From: Synergistaceae bacterium
GTDB lineage: Bacteria; Synergistota; Synergistia; Synergistales; Aminobacteriaceae
Length of the DNA stretch: 64,000 nucleotides
Assembly: GCA_018436725.1 (NCBI GenBank)
Contig: JAHDKT010000002.1
Coordinates: 20,013 to 84,012 of the forward strand
Direction: 5' to 3'
Shown: piece by piece, positions 34,082 to 45,721 of the stretch
How the letters are laid out: each line of letters begins with the position of its first letter
Position numbering within the stretch: the stretch's first letter is position 1
Notes under the pieces: model-generated
The model's database searches: none
What the model was told of the DNA's origin: nothing
What the model saw: the letters and a program-made list of their open reading frames with translations, nothing else
Translations under genes and position numbers: made by a program

Positions 34082-34975
34082 TCACCGCAGGGCGAGCCGC
34101 ACGCGCCCCTTCGCCGCCTCCAGCTTCGCCCGAGCCTCGTCGAGCGGGCAGCCGAGCAGCAGCATCACGATGGCGTGCTTCACGCTCCCCTCCGCCTTTT
34201 CGAGGTACTCCCGGGCCGTTTCCTTATCGACCTCGGCGGCGTCGGCGACGATGTTGACGGCCCGCGTCCGGAGTTTCTCGTTCGTCCGCTGCACGTCGAC
34301 CATCAGGTTTTTGTACACCTTTCCTATGCCCACCATCGCCATCGTGGAGATCATATTGAGCGCCAGCTTCTGCGCCGTCCCCGCCTTCAGCCGCGTGGAG
34401 CCGGCGAGCACCTCCGGGCCGGCGTCGATCTCGATGGCGATGTCCGCCGCAGCGCCCACCGCGGAGTTTTTATTGCACGTAACGCCCACCGTGGTGCAGC
34501 CGACGCTCTTCGCGTACTGCAGCGCCGCGATCACGTACGGCGTGCGTCCGCTGGCCGCGATCCCCACCACGGTGTCCCTGGAGTCGACCCCGAGTTCCTT
34601 CAGGTCGTCCACCCCCATGGTCGGGCTGTCCTCCGCGCCTTCCACGGAGCGCACCAGCGCCCCCATGCCGCCCGCGATACGCCCCACGACCATCTCCGGC
34701 GGCGTGCCGAAGGTGGGAACGCACTCCGTCGCGTCGAGGACTCCCAGCCGTCCGCTGGTCCCCGCGCCCAGGTAGATCAGCCGCCCTCCGCTCTCGAAGG
34801 AGCGGACCGCGGCCTCCACCGCCTTCGCGATGGCGGGGAGCCGCTCTCCCACTGCGGGGGCGACTTTCGCGTCCTCCGCGTTCATCACCCGGAGGGCCTC
34901 TTCGAGAGGCATGTTGTCCAGGTCGAGCGTCTTTTCGTTGCGCTGTTCCGTCGTCAGGTGCTTCAGTTCGATCAT
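34082..34975 (-). CDS. murQ: N-acetylmuramic acid 6-phosphate etherase
   Basis: A 297-aa SIS-domain lyase/hydrolase that removes D-lactate from MurNAc-6-phosphate to give GlcNAc-6-phosphate in cell-wall recycling. Diagnostic motifs: LTTEQRNEKTLDLD at the start, IYLGAGTSGRLGVLDATEC (SIS phosphate site and catalytic Glu), GIAASGRTPYV and the C-terminal LLLGCPLDEARAKL. It lies 58 bases after a hybrid histidine kinase gene and before the matching PTS permease. With MurP this salvages the cell's own or foreign peptidoglycan sugars. Confidence 0.97.
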   Translation of the reverse strand: MIELKHLTTEQRNEKTLDLDNMPLEEALRVMNAEDAKVAPAVGERLPAIAKAVEAAVRSFESGGRLIYLGAGTSGRLGVLDATECVPTFGTPPEMVVGRIAGGMGALVRSVEGAEDSPTMGVDDLKELGVDSRDTVVGIAASGRTPYVIAALQYAKSVGCTTVGVTCNKNSAVGAAADIAIEIDAGPEVLAGSTRLKAGTAQKLALNMISTMAMVGIGKVYKNLMVDVQRTNEKLRTRAVNIVADAAEVDKETAREYLEKAEGSVKHAIVMLLLGCPLDEARAKLEAAKGRVRLALR

Positions 34976-35033
34976 GCGCGCTTCGTCCTTTCGTCGTGTG
35001 CGTCGTCGCGGCGGGTTCGGCGGAGCCCCGTCG

Positions 35034-37022
<1,989 letters not shown>

Positions 37023-37144
37023 GGAAGTCCCTCCTGGAGCGATGCGCTCCGTTCACTGCGGAACGAGGGGACGGGAGGCGCCGCGCGCAGCGCTCCCTCT
37101 CCTCTTCATGCGCGGAAAGAGCGGCCCGGAGGCCGCCCCCGCGC

Positions 37145-37468
37145 TTATTTCGCGAACCCGTCGCGGCGCGGGTGGTAGACGCCTACCATGAAGCTGTCCG
37201 TCAGGGCCTTCATCGCATGGGGCTCCCCCGGAGCGAGAACGAGGGCGCACCCCTCGTCGAGAATCACCTTCTCGCCGGCGACGGTCATCTCCACCTTTCC
37301 CGAGACGACGCTCAGGATCTGCTCGTGGGCGTGGTCGTGCAGCGGAAAGAAGGCGCCGGCCTCCATGGTCCACTGCGCGAAGGACACGTGCTCCGCGTTG
37401 ACGAAACGCGCGCGCAGTCCCGGCAGAATCTGCTCGTTCTCCAGACGGTTCATGTCGATGAGCTTCAC
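37145..37468 (-). CDS. Small cupin-domain protein
   Basis: A 107-aa single cupin barrel. The two cupin motifs are visible: GAFFPLHDHAHEQILSVVSGK (metal-binding His residues) and LVLAPGEPHAMKAL. A GGAGGGG site lies before the ATG. Such proteins bind small ligands or catalyse isomerisation or dioxygenation; nothing here specifies which. It precedes the hybrid kinase by 122 bases. Confidence 0.85.
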   Translation of the reverse strand: MKLIDMNRLENEQILPGLRARFVNAEHVSFAQWTMEAGAFFPLHDHAHEQILSVVSGKVEMTVAGEKVILDEGCALVLAPGEPHAMKALTDSFMVGVYHPRRDGFAK

Positions 37469-37550
37469 GAAAATCCCCTCCGATTCGTCGTTTTGATGCA
37501 GCCTCTTTCTTGTTCCGATTCTATCACAGAGCGGCGAAACGGCACGCTCC

Positions 37551-39002
37551 TCACCGCTTCCATGTCTCGGGGAGCAGCAGGAGGACGACGGTGTACAGTT
37601 CGAGCCGTCCCATCATCATGAAGAGCGAGAGCACCCACTTCCCCGAGTCGGGGATGGCGGCGTAGTTCTGCATGGGGCCGACCCCGCCGAGGCCGGGGCC
37701 GATATTCCCCAGCGTAGCGGCGACGCTCGACATGGCGGTAACCAGGTCGAGATCGAGGATCGTCATGAAGAGGGTTCCGGCGGTGAAGATGACGATGTAG
37801 AGGATGAAGAAGGAGGTCACCGAGGCGATGATCTCCCGCCCCACCGGCTTTCCACCGACGCGTACCTGAACGATGGCCTTCGGGTGGAGAATGGAGGAGA
37901 GTTCCGCCCGCACGTGCCGCGCGAGCACCATGAGCCTGAGGTTCTTCATGCCCCCGCCGGTGGAACCCGCGCACGCGCCGACGAACATCAGCAAAAGGAG
38001 GATGAACTGCGTATAGGCAGGCCACAGCTCGTAGTCCGCGGTAACGTACCCGGTCGTGGTGATGATGCTCACCACCTGGAAGGCGCCGAAGCGCAGCGCG
38101 TCCACGAACGAGTCGTACTTGCCGTGGAGCCGCAGCACAAGAGTGACCGTCAGCGTGCAGAAGACCGTCAGCATCGTGTAGAAGCGGAACTCCTCGTCCT
38201 TCCAGAACGCCCCCCAGCGACCCAGCAGAAAGCGGTAGTGGAGGACGAAGTTCACCCCCGCGAGGAACATGAAGACGGTGATCACCCAGTCGAAGTACGC
38301 GGAGTTGTACTGGCCGATGCTCTTGTTCAGCGGGGAGAAGCCGCCCGTCGCCATCGTGCCGAAGGTGTGCGTCAGCGACTCGAAGAGATTCATGCCTCCG
38401 AGCATCAGGAGCGTCGTCTGGAGCGCCGAAAGCAGAACGTAAACCCCCCACAGGTAGAGCGCCGTCTGCTGTATCCTCGGAGTCATCTTCTCCGGGATGG
38501 GGCCGGGAACCTCGGCCTTGTAGAGCTGCATTCCTCCGACCCCGATGAAGGGGAGAATCGCCAGGCCGAGGACGATGATCCCCATACCGCCGAGCCAGTG
38601 GGTGAGATCGCGCCAAAAGAGGATGCCGCGCGGGTTGGCCTCGATGTCCGAGAGGACCGAAGCTCCGGTGGTGGTGAAGCCCGACATGGCCTCGAAGAAG
38701 GCGTCGGTGAAGGTGGGAACCGTTCCGTGCAGCCAGTAGGGCATGGCCCCGACGGCGGAAGCGATAACCCAGGCCAGAGAGACCGCCACAAAGCCGTCCT
38801 TGACCCCGAGGTCGTCGTAGTCGGCGTTCTTTCCGAAGGCGAAGAGAACGAACGCGAGCGCCAGGCCGAACGCGATGGAGAGCAGGAACGCGCGCACGTC
38901 GGACGTGCCGTCCCGCAAAGACCAGACGAGCGGCCAGAGCATCGAGAGCGAAACGATCGCCGAAAGCAGCGAGAGCACCTTGGAGACGAGCCGCAGATGC
39001 AT
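37551..39002 (-). CDS. trkH: Potassium uptake transmembrane subunit TrkH/KtrB type
   Basis: A 483-aa K+ channel-like transporter with four pore repeats, each with its filter: SGFTTTGAS, FGTMATGGFS, IITTTGYVT and AATLGNIGPG. The first three have the central Gly that selects K+. It starts 2 bases after the trkA stop (start ATG at 39002 with GGAG about 10 bases upstream), so the pair is translationally coupled. Works with the TrkA peripheral ring to import K+. Confidence 0.95.
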   Translation of the reverse strand: MHLRLVSKVLSLLSAIVSLSMLWPLVWSLRDGTSDVRAFLLSIAFGLALAFVLFAFGKNADYDDLGVKDGFVAVSLAWVIASAVGAMPYWLHGTVPTFTDAFFEAMSGFTTTGASVLSDIEANPRGILFWRDLTHWLGGMGIIVLGLAILPFIGVGGMQLYKAEVPGPIPEKMTPRIQQTALYLWGVYVLLSALQTTLLMLGGMNLFESLTHTFGTMATGGFSPLNKSIGQYNSAYFDWVITVFMFLAGVNFVLHYRFLLGRWGAFWKDEEFRFYTMLTVFCTLTVTLVLRLHGKYDSFVDALRFGAFQVVSIITTTGYVTADYELWPAYTQFILLLLMFVGACAGSTGGGMKNLRLMVLARHVRAELSSILHPKAIVQVRVGGKPVGREIIASVTSFFILYIVIFTAGTLFMTILDLDLVTAMSSVAATLGNIGPGLGGVGPMQNYAAIPDSGKWVLSLFMMMGRLELYTVVLLLLPETWKR

Positions 39003-39004
39003 GA

Positions 39005-40369
39005 CTACTGCACTCCCAGGTAGTCCATGGCCTCCGGCATCAAGTCGGAGGTGGCGAAGACGATCACCTTGTCGTCGGCCTGGACGACGGTAGCGCCCAC
39101 CGGCACGAAGACATCCCCCTTGCGGACGATGAGCGCGACGAGCATCCCCTTCGGCATGCCGAGGCTCATGATCGTGCGGCCCACGGCCGGGCTCTTCGCC
39201 GGGATCGTCAGTTCGAGCATCTCGGCGTCGATCTTCTCGATGATGGAGAGAACGCCCGCCCCGGACTTGTAGCGGGCGTGGCGCAGAATGACCGAGGCCA
39301 GCGCGCTGTTCGGGTTGACGATGGCGTCGACGGACATGTAGTTGTCCAGCTTCATGTAAATCTTGCGCCTGACCACCGCGATCGTCTTCCGGGCGCCCAA
39401 CGCCTTGCCGATGACCGCGAAGAGCAGGTTCGCCTCGTCGCTCTCCGTGGCGCAGACAAGGCCGTCCGCCCCCTCGATCCCCTCCTGCCGCAGCAGGCTC
39501 TCGTCGGCGCCGTCGCCGCAGAGGACGAGCGTCCGCTTCAGTTCGGTGGCCAGCCGCTCGCACTTCTCGCGGTTGTGGTCGATCAGGCGGATGTCCAGGT
39601 TGCGGAACTGGCTCTCCAGCTTCCACGCGACCTGGAACCCGAGCTTGCCGCCGCCGATGATCAGCACGCGCTTCAGCGGGCGGCTCTTCTTCATCTGGTA
39701 GATCTCCTCCAGCTTCCACGCCTGCTCGCGCGAGGTGACGATGTAGCAGAGGTCGTTGGCCTCGATGACCATCTCGCCGTACGGCACGTACCCCGTCCCG
39801 TTCCGCTCGATGTAGACGATGATGGCGATGAAGTTGGGGTAGAGAGTCCGCAGGTCCTTCAGCGCGAGCCCGACCAGCGCGGAGTTCGGCGCCACTCGGA
39901 GCGCGTAGATTCCCGACCTGCCGTCGAGCAGCTCCGCAGTGTGCACCGCAGAGCTGACGAAGAGCAGCTCCAGTATCTCGCGGGCCACGGAGCGCTCCGG
40001 CGAATTCATCACATCGATCCCCAGGTCCTTGGCCCACGTCGGGCTGTCGGTGAATTCGAGCGCCCGCGCGCGGGAGATCACGCGCTTCACCCCGGCGCGT
40101 TTTGCGATCCAGCAGGCGAGGATGTTCACCTCGTCGTGGTCGGTGCAGGCGACGAGGATATCCACGTCGCATCCGGGGAAGACTCCCGCCTCCTCCAGCA
40201 CCTGCGGACGCGCCCCGCTTCCGCGCACGGTGATGACGTCGAGTTCGTTGTCGACCTTATCGGCCCGCTCCTCGTCCTCCTCGACCACGGTGACGTCGTG
40301 TTCCTCCTCGGAAAGCGTGTTCGCCACGTTGTACCCGACTTCTCCTCCACCCACGACAACTATCTTCAT
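39005..40369 (-). CDS. trkA: Trk potassium uptake regulatory subunit TrkA
   Basis: A 454-aa protein with two RCK units: Rossmann 1 (MKIVVVGGGEVGYNVA, with the acidic VEEDEE after strand 2) plus RCK_C, then Rossmann 2 (RVLIIGGGKLGFQVAWKLE, about 232-250) plus RCK_C. It binds NAD(H)/ATP and gates TrkH from the cytoplasmic side. The ATG at 40369 follows GGAGGGA by about 10 bases; longer upstream frames are rejected because the Rossmann strand begins at this Met. Confidence 0.95.
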   Translation of the reverse strand: MKIVVVGGGEVGYNVANTLSEEEHDVTVVEEDEERADKVDNELDVITVRGSGARPQVLEEAGVFPGCDVDILVACTDHDEVNILACWIAKRAGVKRVISRARALEFTDSPTWAKDLGIDVMNSPERSVAREILELLFVSSAVHTAELLDGRSGIYALRVAPNSALVGLALKDLRTLYPNFIAIIVYIERNGTGYVPYGEMVIEANDLCYIVTSREQAWKLEEIYQMKKSRPLKRVLIIGGGKLGFQVAWKLESQFRNLDIRLIDHNREKCERLATELKRTLVLCGDGADESLLRQEGIEGADGLVCATESDEANLLFAVIGKALGARKTIAVVRRKIYMKLDNYMSVDAIVNPNSALASVILRHARYKSGAGVLSIIEKIDAEMLELTIPAKSPAVGRTIMSLGMPKGMLVALIVRKGDVFVPVGATVVQADDKVIVFATSDLMPEAMDYLGVQ

Positions 40370-40559
40370 CTCTGAAAATCCCTCCGGCGGCCCTTTCCGG
40401 GCTCTCATTATCGGCTCTTTTCCCTCCCGGAGCGCACATCCGTCCAAGGGAGTGAACAGCATTCCGCCGCCCGCCCCAGGGGCGCGCAGCTCAGGGACAA
40501 GATACCCCAATTCGCCGAAAAAGGCCATACCTCCCGCCGAAACGTCCGGGGAAAATAGC

Positions 40560-41720
40560 TTATGAATCGAGGATCGCGCGAAGCGCCGAGAGCGTCGAGT
40601 CCACATCCTCCTCCGCGGTGAAGTAGCCGGGGCTGAGCCTGAGCGCGCCGCCGGGGAAGGTACCGAGCGTCTTGTGGGCGAGCGGGGCGCAGTGGAGGCC
40701 GGGGCGCGTCTCGATGCCGAACTCCTCGGAGAGACGTCCGGCGACGAGGCCGTTGTCGCGCCCCTCGAAGTTCGCCGCGAAGACGGGGAGGCGTCCCTCC
40801 ATAGTCCGCCGCCCGGAGAGACGCACGCCGGGGAGCGAGAGGAGGCCGGTCAGAAGACGAGCGCCGAGCAGCTCCTCCCGGGCGCGCACCGCGTCGATTC
40901 CCGTCTCCCGCAGCCACGAGAGCGCGGCGAGCAGCCCCGCGATTCCGGGAAGATTCGGCGTCCCGGCCTCGAACTTGTCGGGCATCGCGTCCGGCTGGAA
41001 CTCCAGGTGCGAAAAGCTCCCGGTGCCGCCTTCGACGAACCACTCGACCTTTTGTGCGAATTCCGGATTCCAGACGATACCCCCGATCCCCTGCGGGCCG
41101 AGAAGCCCCTTGTGCCCGGTGAAACAGAGCGCGGCAAGCCCCAGCTCCGTCATGTTCAACGGGAGGATTCCGGCCGTCTGGGCGCAGTCGGCGACGAACG
41201 GAACGCCCCCCTCTCGGCAGATCGCGGAGAGCGCGGGCAGGTCCTGCACCGTGCCGCAGACGTTGCTGGCGTGCGAGAGGATCACGAGATCGGGACGGGT
41301 TCGGGAGAGGGCTTCGGCGAAGACGTCGGGGCGTAAAAACCCTTCTTCGTCGCACGCGGCTATCTCCAGCCGCACGCCCCGCGTCTCCAGCCTGCGCAAT
41401 GGACGGAGCACCGCGTTGTGCTCCATGCTCGACGCGAGCACGGTCATACCAGGCTTCAGAAAGCCCTTCAGGACGACGTTGATGGATTCCGTCACGTTCG
41501 CCGTGAACGTCGCGTAGCGGGGATCGTCGTCCCAGCCGCCGAACAGCGAAACAAGCTCCTCCCTGCAGGAGAGGACGGTGTCCATACTCTTCAGATCCCG
41601 CTTCGAGGCGCTCCCCCGCGCGACGTTCGCTCCCCCTCCGGTCAGAAAGTCGTACATCGCCCTGGCCACGCACTCCGGCTTCGGCCACGTCGTTGCCCCG
41701 TTGTTCATATATATGGACAT
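40560..41720 (-). CDS. Class V aminotransferase-fold cysteine desulfurase-like enzyme
   Basis: A 386-aa PLP enzyme of the SufS/CsdA-like group: Lys204 in TGHKGLLGPQG forms the Schiff base, Asp178 contacts the pyridine nitrogen, His101 stacks on the ring, and Cys344 in RPGLHCAPLAHK is the persulfide Cys. The N-terminus MNNGATTWPKP matches a group often found with selenium or sulfur genes. It is about 23 kb from yedE-tusA here, so a link is only suggestive. Isolated gene with a TATAAT -10 box about 20 bases upstream of its ribosome site; a cysteine or selenocysteine lyase role is likely. Confidence 0.9.
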   Translation of the reverse strand: MSIYMNNGATTWPKPECVARAMYDFLTGGGANVARGSASKRDLKSMDTVLSCREELVSLFGGWDDDPRYATFTANVTESINVVLKGFLKPGMTVLASSMEHNAVLRPLRRLETRGVRLEIAACDEEGFLRPDVFAEALSRTRPDLVILSHASNVCGTVQDLPALSAICREGGVPFVADCAQTAGILPLNMTELGLAALCFTGHKGLLGPQGIGGIVWNPEFAQKVEWFVEGGTGSFSHLEFQPDAMPDKFEAGTPNLPGIAGLLAALSWLRETGIDAVRAREELLGARLLTGLLSLPGVRLSGRRTMEGRLPVFAANFEGRDNGLVAGRLSEEFGIETRPGLHCAPLAHKTLGTFPGGALRLSPGYFTAEEDVDSTLSALRAILDS

Positions 41721-41952
41721 CTCAATCTTCCTTTCTTATTATAAAACGTATGCACCATTGTACTGTTTTTCTGCAATAACGCCAGGCTTCGGGGGGAAGA
41801 TGCGGCTGCAACGGGTGAAGAACGTCGCGTTTCCGGAGCAATTCGTGGAAAACAATGCTATACTTTTACTGAATATACGGTGGAGACAGCCTGCTCTGCG
41901 CGATCATACATCCCTCCCTCCGCCTTCTTTGCCGTACCAAGGAGGATTTTCT

Positions 41953-44048
41953 ATGCACTGGAAACGTCATCTCCCGGTTCTCGCCGTCCTGACAGCGCTC
42001 CTTTGGTACGGAGCGACGCGAAACTATTTGCTCTTCCACGCCGTCGTGGAGTTCGCCAATATCACAATCTATCTCTTCGCGGCATTTCTTGGCGTCTTCG
42101 CTTCCCGAATGACGCCGGACCCCTTTCTCCACGGCGTCAGCGTCGTCTACTTCGCCATGTCGCTGGTCACGGTCGTTCACACGCTCGCCTTCGAGGGAAT
42201 GGGCGTCTTCCCGGGGTGGACGGCGAATCACCCCACGCAGCTCTGGATGCTGATGCGCTTCATCCACGGACTCGGTATTCCGCTGACGCTTCTTTTCTCG
42301 AATCGCCCCGGCTTCGTCCGCGTTTTCACCGCGGGCGCGGTCCTCTCCGTCTTCGGCGGCATTCTGCTGATCGCGGCCGGATTGTTTCCGGACTGTTTCA
42401 TCCCAGGCGAAGGGCTCACTTTTTTCAAGGTGGCCGGAGAATACGCCGTCGCGCTGATGCTGGTTCTTTCCATCCTGTACTCGCTCGTGTTCCGCCGAGA
42501 GGAAGCGCGGCGCTACGGGTACTCCTTCGAAATCTCTCTCGCCTGCTTCATCGCGAGCGGAATGGTCTTCACCCTTTACACCGACGTCTACGGCTTCTTC
42601 AACATGTTGGGCCATATGCTCCACGGATACGGCGCGTACGTCCTCCTCTTCGGATTCGTCGTCGATTCGGCGCAAACGCTGATGGACCGCCACTTTCACG
42701 ACCTGAACGAACAGATACGCGCGATGAACCGCGAACTGGAGGACCGCGTCGCGCAGCGGACGCGGGAGCTGGAGGAGGCGAACGCGCGCCTTGCGGCGGA
42801 CATCGCCCGCCGCAAGGCGGTCGAGGAGCATCTCCGCAAGGCCAAGGAGGAGGCGGAAGAGGGCAACCGGGCGAAGAGCGCCTTCCTCGCCACGATGAGC
42901 CAGCGCAAAGCCTCCCGGAGCGAGCGTTCGAGCGAAGGGACGAGGTCCGCACTCCGCTCAACGGCATCCTCGGTATGGCGGCGCAGCTGAAGGACGAGGG
43001 ATTGAAGCCGGAGGAGCGGGAGGAGTACCTCTCCATCCTCGTCCACTCTGGAGAATCGCTGCTGGACATACTGAACAACATCCTCGACATCGCGCGGCTG
43101 GAGTCGGGAAGCGCGCGCGAGGAACGCTCCTCGTTCCGGCCCGCCGTTCTCGCGCAGGAGGTCGTCGCGCTCTTTTCGCAGCGGGCGGCGGAAAAGGGGA
43201 TTGCTCTGACGTCGATCGTCGACCCGAATCTGCCGGAAATTCTGCTTGGGTATCCGATACGCCTGAAGCAGGTGCTCTTCAACCTTGTCGGCAACGGAAT
43301 CAAATTCACCGACAGCGGAGAGGTGACGCTTTCCCTCGGGTGCGCGCGCCGCTCCGGGAACGAGGCGCTTCTGGCGGTCGCCGTGAAGGATACCGGCATC
43401 GGCATATCTCCGAAGGGTATCGAGAGGATTTTCACGCCCTTCAGCCAGGCCGACGACTCCATCTCCAGACGCTACGGGGGGACGGGGTTGGGACTGGCGA
43501 TCTCGAAACGCCTTGTCGAGTTCATGGGAGGGCGGATCGCCGTCGCTTCGAAGGTCGACGAGGGGAGCGCCTTTTCGTTCACTCTGCCGGTAACGATCGG
43601 CGCGAAAGACGTTCCTGCGGAGGCGACATCGAGCGACGCGGGGGAAACGCCGCTGCGCGGTCTCTCGGTCCTCGTAGCCGAAGACAACGTCTTCAACAGG
43701 AAGGTGCTGGAGAAGATCCTGGAAAAGGCGGGAATTTCGTTCGACTCCGCGGAGAACGGCGTCGAAGCGGCTAAGAAGGGAACGGAAGGAGCGTTCGACG
43801 CCGTCCTGATGGACATCGAGATGCCGGAGATGGACGGCTACGAGGCCTCTCGAAGCATCCGGCGCCGCGAGAAGAAGACCGGGCGCCGCGTCCCGATCAT
43901 CGCGCTTTCGGCGCACGTATCGGACGAACACAGACAAATGGCTTTTGAAGCGGGGATGGATGCGTTCGCCGGGAAGCCCGTGCGGAAGACCGACCTGCTG
44001 CGCACTCTCGCGGAGGCGACGCGGAGAGGGAAGGGGGGATCCCCGTAG
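41953..44048 (+). pseudogene. MASE3 hybrid histidine kinase, disrupted in the H-box
   Basis: Reads as a membrane hybrid kinase in two frames. Frame 1 (41953-42990) gives a MASE3 sensor of seven to eight helices (about 1-240), a coiled coil and the start of HisKA (KSAFLATMS). Frame 2 (about 42941-44048) continues EVRTPLNGILGMAAQL, the ATPase domain (VKDTGIGI, GGTGLGL) and a receiver (MDIEMPEMDGYEA, then GKP). A 38-base insertion (42903-42940) splits the codon of the phospho-His and shifts the frame, so no normal kinase can be made. Everything else looks intact, which suggests a recent event, a reversible one, or an assembly error. An RBS AAGGAGG lies before the ATG. Confidence 0.85.
42903..42940. 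repeat. 38-base insertion in the H-box
   Basis: Removing these 38 bases restores ATG-AGC-CAC-GAG-GTC-CGC, a textbook MSHEVRTPLNG H-box, and the reading frame. The insert contains a CGAGCG-TT-CGAGCG direct repeat. Its flanking words GCCTCCC and GAGCGAAGGGA also occur, closer together, in the spacer near 18396-18415, hinting at a small dispersed repeat. Confidence 0.7.
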
Positions 44049-44082
44049 AGAGCGCCCCCGTCCGTCTTCGATCGCGCGCAGC

Positions 44083-45690
44083 CTACGCTCTGCGCAGGAT
44101 CATCCCCGGTCGTGCATCGGCGAGACGCCCCTCCTCCACGACGACCTTTCCGTTTACGAGCACGTAAGGAATACCTTCCGGGAAACGATGCGGATCCTCG
44201 AATGTCGCACGATCGCGGATCTTGTCCGGATCGAACAATGTCATGTCCGCACGGAATCCCTCCCGCAAGAGGCCCCGATCCTGAAGGCCTATCCGAGAGG
44301 CGGGCATGGACGTGATTTTTCGGATACCTTCCTGCAGGGTCATGAGTCCGCCGTCGAGCACGTACCGGCGTAAAAAGCGGGGGAAGGTTCCATACCCTCT
44401 GGGGTGGGGTTTCCCCCCGGCCGAAGGAGCCGACGCCCAGGAGTCGGAGGCGACGCAGGAAAGCGGGTGCGCAAGCACCGCCTTCACATCGTTTTCGTCG
44501 ATCGCGAAGACGATCATCTTGGCAAGACACTCGACGTCCGCAAGGAAATCGAACAGACCTTCCAGCAGCTCTCGCCCGGAATAGTACGTGGCGACGATCT
44601 CCCGAAGACTTTTCCCTTCGACGTCGGGGAGACGCGAACACTCGCTGATAAAAATGTTCTCCATTCTCGCGCCGGCGACCCAGTTTTCCCATTCGCACCC
44701 CTTCGAGCGAATTTCTTCGGCCATCCGCACGCGTTCGCTCGAATTTCGAAGGCGTTCCAGCGTCGCCTCGACGCCCCCTTCGAGCGCGAACGGGGGCAAT
44801 AACGAAGTCACCGTCGTGGACGCGGCGGTATACGGGTACGCGTCGCAGCAGACGTCGACTCCCTCGCGCCGCGCTTCCTCCATCATGCGGAGCGTGTGGT
44901 GAACTTTCCCCCAGTTGGGGCGTCCGACGGCCTTGTGATGCGAAAGCTGCACCGGGATATTCCATCGTCGACCGATTTCTATGGCCTCGGCCGCGGATTC
45001 GGCGAGGAAATTTCCTTCGTTGCGCAAATGCGTCGCATACATTCCGCCGCACCGAGCGAGTTCCCCGGCGAGTTCAAGCAACTCCCGCTCTTCCGTAAAG
45101 CTTCCCGGGGGGTAGATCAAGCCGCTCGACAGTCCGAAGCACCCGTCGTCGAGGGCATTCCGCAACAAGCATTTCATACGGGCCATTTCGCAGTCGTCGG
45201 CCGCCGAGGGAGAAAATCCTTTCACGGCGATTCGCAGAGTCCCCTGGCCGACTAAAAATGCGAGGTTCTGGGCCGTTCCGTTGGCTTCAATCGCCTTCAT
45301 ATACTCCGCGTTCGTCCGCCATTTCCAGTCCGCCTTCTCCGAGGAAGGGACGAACGGAGCCAGATACCGCCGGGAGAGCTCTATCGATTCGTCGTCGAGC
45401 GGGGCCATGGAAGCGCCGCAGTTTCCCGTTACCGACGTCGTCACGCCCTGCATGATATAGCTCTCCACCGAGGGGAAGGCCAGCACGCCGTTGTCTACAT
45501 GGTTATGCATATCGATAAAACCGGGACACGCCGCAAGCCCCTTCGCATCGATCGTTCGCTCCGCTTCCGTTTCGTCGATTCTTCCGATTCGGACGATGTA
45601 TCCGTCTCGAATCCCGATGTCCGTTTTTACGGCGGGGTTTCCTGCGCCGTCGAAAAGAAAGCCGTTTCGTATCGCGAGATCCATTTTCAT
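44083..45690 (-). CDS. N-acyl-D-amino-acid deacylase family amidohydrolase
   Basis: A 535-aa metal-dependent amidohydrolase of the D-aminoacylase family. The metal and active-site motifs are intact: PGFIDMHNHVD (His62, His64), TGNCG (bridging Cys91), THLRNEGN, QLSHHKA and ASDSW. It hydrolyses N-acyl-D-amino acids or related ureides in the cytoplasm. The ATG at 45690 lies 11 bases after AAGGAGAG. It is last in a five-gene minus-strand operon, 31 bases after the TRAP large permease, so its substrate is probably what the TRAP system imports. Confidence 0.9.
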   Translation of the reverse strand: MKMDLAIRNGFLFDGAGNPAVKTDIGIRDGYIVRIGRIDETEAERTIDAKGLAACPGFIDMHNHVDNGVLAFPSVESYIMQGVTTSVTGNCGASMAPLDDESIELSRRYLAPFVPSSEKADWKWRTNAEYMKAIEANGTAQNLAFLVGQGTLRIAVKGFSPSAADDCEMARMKCLLRNALDDGCFGLSSGLIYPPGSFTEERELLELAGELARCGGMYATHLRNEGNFLAESAAEAIEIGRRWNIPVQLSHHKAVGRPNWGKVHHTLRMMEEARREGVDVCCDAYPYTAASTTVTSLLPPFALEGGVEATLERLRNSSERVRMAEEIRSKGCEWENWVAGARMENIFISECSRLPDVEGKSLREIVATYYSGRELLEGLFDFLADVECLAKMIVFAIDENDVKAVLAHPLSCVASDSWASAPSAGGKPHPRGYGTFPRFLRRYVLDGGLMTLQEGIRKITSMPASRIGLQDRGLLREGFRADMTLFDPDKIRDRATFEDPHRFPEGIPYVLVNGKVVVEEGRLADARPGMILRRA

Positions 45691-45721
45691 ATTTTCTTTC
45701 GCTCTCCTTGCATAAGAGATG

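Noticed and set aside
42974..44048. Independent second gene starting at the internal ATG after the H-box
   Set aside because: No ribosome site, and the product would start in the middle of the HisKA domain; a frameshifted remainder of the upstream gene explains it better.
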